The notes below the pieces were generated by a model. That model was not told the origin of the DNA. It was given only the letters and a program-made list of their open reading frames with translations, and made no database searches. A stretch of DNA of 15,064 nt. It comes from Candidatus Magasanikiibacteriota bacterium. GTDB lineage: Bacteria > Patescibacteriota > Patescibacteriia > Magasanikbacterales > UBA922. Of the stretch, positions 6,060-12,278 are shown piece after piece. A program made the position numbers and the translations under genes. The first letter of the stretch is position 1. Every line of letters starts with the position of its first letter. The stretch is taken from assembly GCA_023246565.1 (NCBI GenBank), contig JAHFIE010000029.1, positions 1 to 15,064 on the forward strand, read 5' to 3'.

Positions 6060-8705
6060 ATGAATTTTCACGCGGAAAGTATAACACAAGTATTTACCAA
6101 TGTCCAAAGCCAAGAAAATGGTTTAACCATGTCCGAGGCAAATATTCGTCTTAAACATTTTGGTCATAATGATTTTTCTCGTTCAAGCACCAAATTTTCC
6201 GCAGTTACTATCTTCCTCTCACAATGCAAAAATCCATTAATTATTATTCTGGCGGTCGCTTTTGTCATTAGTCTTTTTTTAAAAGATCCCATTGATGCAA
6301 TTATTATTGGTTTTACGGTTCTTATCAATATCGCCGTTGGTTTTTTTCAAGAATATAAAGCCAATGCAGCGCTCAAAAAATTAGAGACCGTCGTAACATT
6401 TTTAGTGAATGTTCGCCGTGATGGAAAAGTAATCCAAATTGATAGTCGGAATATAACGATTGGCGATATTATTTTGCTTGAGGCCGGGGATAAAATTTCA
6501 GCTGATGCTCGTTTGATTCAAACAGTTTCTCTTGAAGTAAATGAGTCCATGTTGACCGGAGAATCAAGGTCAGTAGAAAAACATACCAATCGTTTGACTG
6601 AAACCATTGCTCTTGCTGATCGACGTAATATGGTATACCAAGGTACGCATGTTGTGGCTGGTCGAGGCCAGGCTGTTGTTGTAGCCGTGGGAAGTAATAC
6701 TGAGATTGGACGCATAGCACAACTAGTAGCAACAACCGTAGAAGTAAAAACACCACTCCAACAGCAATTAATTATTCTCAGCCGCATGATTGGTTATATT
6801 GTTCTTGGTATTACCTTGGTTATTTTGTTCATAGGAATTTTGCGAGGCAGTGTCTATCAGCCCTTAGTTATGTTTCAGACCGCCGTTGCTTTGGCTGTGG
6901 CTGCAATTCCTGATGGTCTTCCTATTTCTTTAACCGTTATTCTTGCCATTGGCATGCAGTTTATTTTAAAACGAAAAGGTTTAGTAAGAAAATTACTTTC
7001 AGCCGAGACGCTTGGTTCAGTAACTGTTATTTGTACGGATAAAACCGGAACTTTGACTGAAGGAATTATGAGTGTAACGCAGCTCATTATCCACGGTCAT
7101 GAATTATCTCGTGAGGATATTTGCCATGTATCTGTTGCAAATCCTGAACATCAAACAGCCATGCTCGGTCTTAAAATTGCAGCTCAATGTAATAATGTTA
7201 CAACCTCATCAAGTGAAAAAGGGAAAATAACCTGGCACGGTGACACCACAGAAGTTGCTTTGGCACAATGCGCGTTCTCAGCTCAATTTTCAAAAACCGC
7301 GTTGGATATTGCTTCACCTCGAATTGCAGAGATCCCTTTTGATAGTCGAAGAAAGTATATGGCTACATTACACGATACTGAATCTGATCGGGTCGTGTAT
7401 ATTAAGGGTGCTTATGATATTTTGCGAGCTAATATTAGTCACATAGATAAAAATGGAAAACGGTACCGCGCAACAAAAGCTGATTTTATGTATTTTGATC
7501 AGAAAACAATGGTCATGAGCCAACAAGGTCTGCGTCTCCTTGCTTTGGCCTATATTCCCCATCATCGTGAGCAAAAACTTTCTGAAACAGACATTAAGGA
7601 TCTTACTTTAGTAGGCATTATTGGCCTATCTGATCCCGTGCGCGAAAACGTAAAAGAATCAATTAAGAAGGCAGAAGAAGCCGGTATTAAAATTATCATG
7701 ATTACGGGTGATGAGCAAAATACTGCAGCTGCTGTAGGAAAAGAAATTGGGATTGTGACTGATTATCAAGGAATCATTTCAGGAACTGAACTTGCCCAGT
7801 TAAGTGACGCAGAACTGCAATTACGTTTGTCAAAATTATGTGTCTTTGCTCGAGTAAATCCAGAGGATAAAATAAGAATTGTCAGCGCATTACAAAGTAG
7901 TGGAGAAGTCGTGGCTATGACCGGGGATGGTGTGAATGACGCTCCAGCGCTCAAAGGTGCGGATATTGGCGTTGGTATGGGAGCCGGCACTGATATTGCC
8001 AAGGAGATTGCTGATCTTGTTTTATTGGATAACCGATTTGAGACCATTATCGCTGCAATAGAAGAGGGAAGAACTATGTTTCAGAATATCAAAAAGGTAG
8101 TTGTGTATTTATTGGCGTTTAGTCTTGGGGAAGTTGCTCTTATTGCTGGGAGTCTTATCGCTGGTCTACCCCTAGCTCTTTTGCCAGCACAAATATTATG
8201 GCTTAATTTAGTACAAGATACCTTTCCTGCCATTGCTCTTGCTTTTGATCGGCCTCATGCCGGGATTATGAAGGAACCACCTCGTGGTCGCTCGACAAGA
8301 CTCATTGGACCGTATGAGGCAAAACTTATTATAACGATTATGACCGTAAACAGCCTCGTCCTTATGGCTATGTATTGGTACGGACTTAATCGTGAATTTG
8401 ATCAGACTATGATCCGTTCAATGCTTTTTACTGCACTGGGTCTTGGATGTCTTTTTTCAGTATATAGCATTCGTGGCAATGGTGGTAATTTATTTTCCTT
8501 TCCTTTATTCTCTAATTATTATCTCAATGCCGCAGTTGGTCTTGGGGTAATGTTATTATTGCTGGTGATGTATGTTCCAGCATTACAAATAATTATCCAT
8601 ACTACTGGTTTGTCTCTTGTGGCCTGGGGTTTGGTAATTGCTTATTGTTGTGGTACGATTCTTATCATTGAACTGGTGAAATTTTTATTAAAAAAACATC
8701 ATTAA
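6060..8705 (+). CDS. P2-type cation-transporting ATPase, probably Ca2+
   Basis: This 881-residue membrane pump couples ATP hydrolysis to cation export. It has the cation-ATPase N-terminal domain (about 1-60), the actuator loop TGES (166-169), the phosphorylated aspartate in DKTGTLT (D327), a nucleotide-binding KGA, the hinge GDGVND (622-627) and ten predicted transmembrane segments. The ion site resembles plasma-membrane Ca2+ pumps: D285 in PDGLP (Glu in most relatives), S688 and E691 in TM5, and N716, Q719 and D720 in TM6 (NLVQDTF). The site II residues are kept with a Glu-to-Asp change, while site I looks degraded, so one Ca2+ per cycle is likely by inference. The frame is open upstream to a TTG at 5988, but the family N-terminus (HAESITQVF) fits the ATG at 6060. 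The translin gene follows after 6 bases, probably in one operon. Confidence 0.93.
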   Translation: MNFHAESITQVFTNVQSQENGLTMSEANIRLKHFGHNDFSRSSTKFSAVTIFLSQCKNPLIIILAVAFVISLFLKDPIDAIIIGFTVLINIAVGFFQEYKANAALKKLETVVTFLVNVRRDGKVIQIDSRNITIGDIILLEAGDKISADARLIQTVSLEVNESMLTGESRSVEKHTNRLTETIALADRRNMVYQGTHVVAGRGQAVVVAVGSNTEIGRIAQLVATTVEVKTPLQQQLIILSRMIGYIVLGITLVILFIGILRGSVYQPLVMFQTAVALAVAAIPDGLPISLTVILAIGMQFILKRKGLVRKLLSAETLGSVTVICTDKTGTLTEGIMSVTQLIIHGHELSREDICHVSVANPEHQTAMLGLKIAAQCNNVTTSSSEKGKITWHGDTTEVALAQCAFSAQFSKTALDIASPRIAEIPFDSRRKYMATLHDTESDRVVYIKGAYDILRANISHIDKNGKRYRATKADFMYFDQKTMVMSQQGLRLLALAYIPHHREQKLSETDIKDLTLVGIIGLSDPVRENVKESIKKAEEAGIKIIMITGDEQNTAAAVGKEIGIVTDYQGIISGTELAQLSDAELQLRLSKLCVFARVNPEDKIRIVSALQSSGEVVAMTGDGVNDAPALKGADIGVGMGAGTDIAKEIADLVLLDNRFETIIAAIEEGRTMFQNIKKVVVYLLAFSLGEVALIAGSLIAGLPLALLPAQILWLNLVQDTFPAIALAFDRPHAGIMKEPPRGRSTRLIGPYEAKLIITIMTVNSLVLMAMYWYGLNREFDQTMIRSMLFTALGLGCLFSVYSIRGNGGNLFSFPLFSNYYLNAAVGLGVMLLLLVMYVPALQIIIHTTGLSLVAWGLVIAYCCGTILIIELVKFLLKKHH

Positions 8706-8711
8706 TTTTTT

Positions 8712-9290
8712 ATGGCTAGTATTGATTCGCAGTATCTCAATGATCTAAAAAATAAAGCACTGGAGTATTCGCTCAAACGTCGTGACGTTATCAAACTGAC
8801 GGGGGACGCGCAACATCATGCCAAACGTGCGATTTTTTCATTGCACCGGGATAAGGTAAATGAAGCTCAAGAAAAATTGACTGAAACAGAAAAAATATAC
8901 AAGGAATTACAAAAAAAATATCAAAAAATTCCTGCTCTTTTTACTGAAGGATCATATTTGGCCGGACTCGAAGAGTATGTGGAAGCAAAGTTATTTTTAG
9001 CTTTTTTACAAAAAAAATCCTTATCAAGGATTAAAGAATTACGCGTAGGGGATGAAACCTATATCGGTGGGCTCTGTGATGTTCCTGGTGAGTTGTACCG
9101 GTATGCCATACAAGCAGCCACACGGCGGGATTATGATACAGTACGACGTTGTGGAGAAACCGCTGAAGAAATTATTGGCGCGCTGATTGAATTTAATTTA
9201 ACGAGTTATTTACGAACAAAATTTGATCAAGCAAAACAGGCAGTACAGAAAATTGAACACGTCGTCTATGAAGTCTCGTTGCGGAATTAG
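8712..9290 (+). CDS. Translin/TRAX-family RNA-binding protein, putative endoribonuclease
   Basis: This 192-residue, nearly all-helical protein matches the translin family (COG2178 type). Hallmarks are HRDKVNEAQEKL near the N-terminus, LEEYVEAKLF (86-95), YIGGLCDVPGELYRYAI (117-133) and the C-terminal KFDQAKQAVQKIEHVVYEVSLR. In the human translin-TRAX complex (C3PO), TRAX cleaves RNA with four acidic residues, in EYVE and DLTGE. Here they correspond to E88, E91, D123 and E127 and are all present. Translin itself lacks the set, so this protein is TRAX-like and may be an active Mg2+-dependent RNase. That activity is inferred. Family members are well known in eukaryotes and archaea and are uncommon in bacteria. 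No Shine-Dalgarno site is visible; the 6-base spacing from the ATPase suggests coupled expression. Confidence 0.88.
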   Translation: MASIDSQYLNDLKNKALEYSLKRRDVIKLTGDAQHHAKRAIFSLHRDKVNEAQEKLTETEKIYKELQKKYQKIPALFTEGSYLAGLEEYVEAKLFLAFLQKKSLSRIKELRVGDETYIGGLCDVPGELYRYAIQAATRRDYDTVRRCGETAEEIIGALIEFNLTSYLRTKFDQAKQAVQKIEHVVYEVSLRN

Positions 9291-9314
9291 TTTGTTTGGT
9301 ATAAAGTATTTTTT

Positions 9315-9366
9315 GCCGGCCAGTCACTCTCGCGGAACGATTCACGCACTTGAGGAAATGGCCGGC
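9315..9366 (+). repeat. GC-rich inverted repeat, 8-bp arms, after the translin gene
   Basis: GCCGGCCA (9315-9322) and TGGCCGGC (9359-9366) are perfect reverse complements in an AT-rich region, separated by 36 bases. The centre has further short complementary pieces (CTC/GAG, GCG/CGC), so the RNA could form a branched hairpin. GTTTT follows on the + strand, so it may end the ATPase-translin transcript, although the loop is long for a standard terminator. It occupies most of the gap between the convergent translin gene and the small - strand gene. Confidence 0.5.
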
Positions 9367-9369
9367 GTT

Positions 9370-9552
9370 TTAGAACTTGAGGACGGGGATATCCTTTTTG
9401 AATAGCCGTGGTTTCCGCGAAGGTTCAGAGGAACTGATTTCCCTCAGTGGTATTGCAGGAAATGCTGACTCGGTTCCAGACTTGATCCAGACCCTCCCAT
9501 CGTAAATGAACCGTTTCCATTGGGGAATGTCCCCAAACAGTTCTTTCTTCAT
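9370..9552 (-). CDS. Small conserved-looking hypothetical protein, 60 residues
   Basis: The frame starts at ATG 9552-9550 and ends at TAA 9372-9370. The reading frame extends upstream to a TTG at 9567, but the ATG is preceded four bases upstream by GGAGG (9561-9557), the strongest ribosome-binding site in the window, which fixes the start. The product begins MKKELFGDIPQWKRFIYDGR, continues VWIKSGTESA and ends FKKDIPVLKF. The pattern (F-G-D-x-P ... F-x-x-D-G-x-x-W-x-K ... ending F-K-x-D-x-P-V) resembles small beta-rich proteins I recall from Patescibacteria, with no known function. It has its own near-consensus promoter and is divergent from the MurE-like gene. Confidence 0.75.
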   Translation of the reverse strand: MKKELFGDIPQWKRFIYDGRVWIKSGTESAFPAIPLREISSSEPSRKPRLFKKDIPVLKF

Positions 9553-9579
9553 GCCCCCTCCAAACAAGTTAATTGTTTA

Positions 9580-9608
9580 TATATATCCAAAATTCTTCTT
9601 TTTGTCAA
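9580..9608 (-). promoter_or_regulatory. Strong sigma-70-type promoter of the 60-residue gene
   Basis: On the - strand a perfect TTGACA (9608-9603) is separated by exactly 17 bases from TATATA (9585-9580). Transcription would start near 9573, about 20 bases before the ATG at 9552, leaving room for the GGAGG site. This is the best promoter in the window. It overlaps the upstream region of the MurE-like gene on the opposite strand. Confidence 0.75.
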
Positions 9609-9629
9609 AAAAGTATGCAACTTCGTTTC

Positions 9630-11012
9630 ATGATTAAAAAAATACTACCGAAATCATTTTTTAATTTTCGTCATTGGTGGTATGCCTGGTACGGAGCGGT
9701 TAAGTATGGGCATCCATCAAAAAAAATGTTCGTTATTGGTGTAACAGGAACCAGTGGCAAATCCACGACAATTTTTTTGTTACGACAAATGTTTGAATCA
9801 GTCGGATTAAAGATAGGCTCTCTTTCTACCATTGATTTTTATGTTAATGGTAAAACGATGTTAAATGATCAAAAAATGACCATGTTGGGAAAAATGAAAA
9901 CCCAACAGTACTTGTGTGAGATGGTTGATAATGGTTGTGAGGTCGCAATTGTGGAAACAACTTCAGAAGGACAGGTACAATATCGAGATCGTTATATTGC
10001 CTATGATGTCATGATTCTCACGAATTTATATCCGGAACACATTGAATCCCATGGAAGTTATGAGAACTACAAAGAAGCGAAATTGAATATTTTTCGTAGG
10101 GCTGCGCAGTATGGACGTGGAAAAGTAGTTTCTTTAAGTCCAGAACACCAAACAATGCTCGCAAATCTTTATACAAAAGGTACGAAAGAAATAAAAAAGA
10201 CATTTATTGTTAATGGAGATATTCCAGAGGCAGCTGAATTTTTGGATGTGAGATCGTTAGCATCAGTAAGACGTATTGTTTTTGGTCAGACTGATACCAT
10301 AAAAAATACTCAAAAAAATGTTGATCAAAGTAGTATTGCAGAAGACATTTATTCAGATAAAGAAGGTTTGCATTTTAAGGTGGGTGATTATCGTTTTGAT
10401 CCGGAAATGTATGGTGAACATAATGTCATGAATATTCTTATTACCATCGCGGTTGCTCGGCAATTCGATATTGCATGGAATTTGATTCAAAAAGTAGTAC
10501 ATACGTTTAAAAACGCACCGGGAAGAAATGAGTTTATTGTTGAAGCCGAAGGAAAAGGTTTCCAAGTTATTGTTGATTATGCTTTTGAACCAAAAGCCAT
10601 GGCCGCGTTATATAAAGTAGTAGAATTATTACAACCAAAACGCGTAATTCATGTTTTTGGTTCAACCGGTGGTGGGCGTGATGTGGCGCGTCGTTTTTCT
10701 CTCGGTACCTTGATTGGTGAAAAGGCTGATATTTGTATTGTTACTGATGAAGACTCGTATGATGATGATCCTCAAAAAATTATCGATGACGTTGCTTCAG
10801 CGGTTCGTAAAACCGGTAAGCGTGATGGGACTGATTTGTTTCTTATTCTTGATCGACACGAAGCTATTCGACGTGGTTTACAAATAGCCGACGTGGGAGA
10901 TCTGGTATTAATTACGGGAAAAGGAAGTGAACAAGCCATGTGTATTTCCGGGGGCAGAAAAATTCCTTGGGATGATCGAGCTATTGTGCGTGAAGAATTG
11001 AAAAAAATATAG
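9630..11012 (+). CDS. MurE-like Mur ligase without the usual N-terminal domain
   Basis: Mur ligases add an amino acid to a UDP-MurNAc-peptide with ATP during cell-wall precursor synthesis in the cytoplasm. The 460-residue product has the P-loop GVTGTSGKSTT (K44), the central TNLYPEHIESHGSYENYKEAK motif, YGEHNVMN, and the C-terminal-domain motifs PGRNEF, VIVDYAFEP, DRHEAI and LITGKGSE. These order it closest to MurE. Only about 35 residues precede the P-loop, whereas MurE normally has a UDP-binding domain of roughly 100 there. The amino-acid selectivity motif (DNPR in diaminopimelate enzymes) is replaced by TDEDSYDDDP. The substrate is therefore open; it may be a nonstandard Mur-type ligase. 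The frame extends to a TTG at 9573 and an ATG at 9615; I chose 9630 because MIKKILPKSFF fits relatives I recall. Confidence 0.82.
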   Translation: MIKKILPKSFFNFRHWWYAWYGAVKYGHPSKKMFVIGVTGTSGKSTTIFLLRQMFESVGLKIGSLSTIDFYVNGKTMLNDQKMTMLGKMKTQQYLCEMVDNGCEVAIVETTSEGQVQYRDRYIAYDVMILTNLYPEHIESHGSYENYKEAKLNIFRRAAQYGRGKVVSLSPEHQTMLANLYTKGTKEIKKTFIVNGDIPEAAEFLDVRSLASVRRIVFGQTDTIKNTQKNVDQSSIAEDIYSDKEGLHFKVGDYRFDPEMYGEHNVMNILITIAVARQFDIAWNLIQKVVHTFKNAPGRNEFIVEAEGKGFQVIVDYAFEPKAMAALYKVVELLQPKRVIHVFGSTGGGRDVARRFSLGTLIGEKADICIVTDEDSYDDDPQKIIDDVASAVRKTGKRDGTDLFLILDRHEAIRRGLQIADVGDLVLITGKGSEQAMCISGGRKIPWDDRAIVREELKKI

Positions 11013-11038
11013 GACTCAGTTGTTACGAGAATAATTGT

Positions 11039-11470
11039 ATGACGGTATTCAAAACAAAAACAAATCGAGTTCCTGGTACGAGATATAGAGAAGTTTATGA
11101 TGAGGCTTTTGGGTTATTTTCTATTATAAAAAAGAAAACAAAAAGACGTCCCTATATTAGATCTAGCTATTTTAAAGGACAAAAGGTTTTTCTTGATTTA
11201 TTTTGGCGGCATCTTCATGAAAAAAATTGGCGTGATAGAGCAAGAAGAATACGCTTTTTTCCAGCTGCTGTTGAGCTTATGAGAAATTCTAAAGAAGAAC
11301 CTCAATCCAAAGAAAATCCAAATGATAAAAGTGAAATACTCCATCGTTTTACTGGAATAACATCTGATGGGCACCTTTTTTATGTCCAGGTTAGAGAAGA
11401 GAAACGTACTGGTAATAAAAGCATGTATTCTGTATTTCCAGAAATTCAACAGGATACCATTCGAAAATAA
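11039..11470 (+). CDS. Conserved hypothetical protein, possible BECR-fold nuclease
   Basis: The 143-residue protein is very basic in its first half (TKTNRVPGTRY, KKKTKRRPYIR) and ends in a compact segment ILHRFTGITSDGHLFYVQVREEKRTGNKSMYSVFPE. The order HRFTGIT, FYVQV, K/R-rich turn and SVFP resembles the closing beta-sheet of BECR-type RNases (barnase, EndoU, colicin E5/D, RelE), with H, R/K and S as possible catalytic residues. This is a fold-level impression without a profile search. I recall very similar proteins recurring in Patescibacteria genomes, annotated only as hypothetical. No antitoxin-like gene is adjacent. It follows the MurE-like gene by 26 bases and is followed by a terminator-like structure. 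Confidence 0.75.
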   Translation: MTVFKTKTNRVPGTRYREVYDEAFGLFSIIKKKTKRRPYIRSSYFKGQKVFLDLFWRHLHEKNWRDRARRIRFFPAAVELMRNSKEEPQSKENPNDKSEILHRFTGITSDGHLFYVQVREEKRTGNKSMYSVFPEIQQDTIRK

Positions 11471-11525
11471 AAAAAGACCCTCCGCCCTGTGTGGTATATA
11501 AACCACGGCCGAAAGCCTTTTTCTA
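11469..11525. terminator. Bidirectional terminator-like structure
   Basis: A run of seven A (11469-11475) and a run of five T (11518-11522) flank nested complementary pieces. GTGGT (11491-11495) pairs with ACCAC (11502-11506), GCC with GGC just outside it, and the outer A-run/G with C/T-run. Either strand ends in a T tract, so it could stop transcription of the 143-residue gene on + or of a - strand transcript. The stem is imperfect, with a 2-base bulge and unpaired stretches, so it is more complex than a simple terminator. Confidence 0.5.
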
Positions 11526-11530
11526 AGTTT

Positions 11531-11559
11531 AGATTATCATAATGGTAGATCCCTGTCAA
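11531..11559 (-). promoter_or_regulatory. Possible - strand promoter facing the terminator-like structure
   Basis: On the - strand a perfect TTGACA (11559-11554) is followed after 15 bases by GATAAT (11538-11533), or after 17 bases by the poorer TAATCT. Transcription would start near 11526 and meet the T7 run at 11475-11469, giving an RNA of roughly 55-60 bases. The spacing is suboptimal. No - strand gene lies there. Confidence 0.3.
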
Positions 11560-11572
11560 TAGATTATAAAAT

Positions 11573-12265
11573 ATGCCCCCACTCGTTAGCATTATTATCC
11601 CAGTTTTTAATCGTCCAGAAGTATTTGAACGTTCTTTGGCTTCGGCACTTGAGCAGACTTATTCGAATATTGAAATTATTGTAGTCGATGATGGTAGTAA
11701 TCCGTCGATTACGATTGAAAATAAACGCGTACAATTATTTCATCAAGCCAATAAAGGAGCTCCTGCTGCCCGAAATTTTGGTTTTTCAAAATCAAGCGGT
11801 GAGTATGTAATTTTTTGGGATGCAGATGTGATGGCGGATTCGCGTATGATAGAAAAAATGGTTGTGGCATTGGAAAATAACCCGGCTGCCAGTTATGCTT
11901 ATTCTGATTTTTATTTTGGAAAAAAGAAAATGCCAGCAAGACCATTTGACGCGAATTGTCTGCGAAAGGTCAATTTCATTACGACCATCAGTTTAATTCG
12001 CCGCGAGGACTTTCCTGGTTTTGATGAATCAATTATTAAATTTCAAGATTGGGATTTGTGGTTGACGATGCTTCAAAAAAATAAAACTGGTGTGTATGTG
12101 CCAGAATATCTTTTTTTAGTTGAAAGGGGAGGGACAATGAGTACCTGGTTGCCGTCATGGGCTTATTGTGCTCCATGGAAGTGGTTACCGGGTATATGGA
12201 ACACCGTGAAAAATTATGAAAAAGGAAAAAAGATTATTATTGAAAAACACGGTTTGAGTCAATAG
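11573..12265 (+). CDS. Glycosyltransferase family 2
   Basis: This 230-residue protein has the GT-A fold signature: VSIIIPVFNR at the N-terminus, nucleotide-sugar-binding VVDDGS (D39, D40), RNFGFSKSSGEY, the metal-binding DAD (D83, D85), and the acceptor-side motif FQDWDLWL near residue 160. It has no convincing membrane segment, although a hydrophobic, Trp-rich C-terminal stretch (WLPSWAYCAPWKWLPGIW) could touch the membrane. It probably transfers a sugar from a nucleotide donor during surface polysaccharide or glycolipid assembly; the sugar cannot be predicted. The ATG at 11573 starts directly after an AT-rich TATAAA, and no ribosome-binding site is visible. It converges with the O-antigen ligase-like gene, with only 13 bases between the stop codons. 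Confidence 0.9.
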   Translation: MPPLVSIIIPVFNRPEVFERSLASALEQTYSNIEIIVVDDGSNPSITIENKRVQLFHQANKGAPAARNFGFSKSSGEYVIFWDADVMADSRMIEKMVVALENNPAASYAYSDFYFGKKKMPARPFDANCLRKVNFITTISLIRREDFPGFDESIIKFQDWDLWLTMLQKNKTGVYVPEYLFLVERGGTMSTWLPSWAYCAPWKWLPGIWNTVKNYEKGKKIIIEKHGLSQ

Positions 12266-12278
12266 AAAAAATAAAAAA

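Noticed and set aside
469..8705. Alternative genetic code with UGA as Gly
   Set aside because: The long genes are uninterrupted when UGA is read as stop and have no truncated domains that in-frame UGA would explain.
9223..9405. + strand 60-residue ORF overlapping the end of the translin gene
   Set aside because: It begins inside the translin gene in another frame, covers the inverted repeat, and ends opposite the better-supported - strand gene at 9370-9552. Its composition gives no protein-like pattern.
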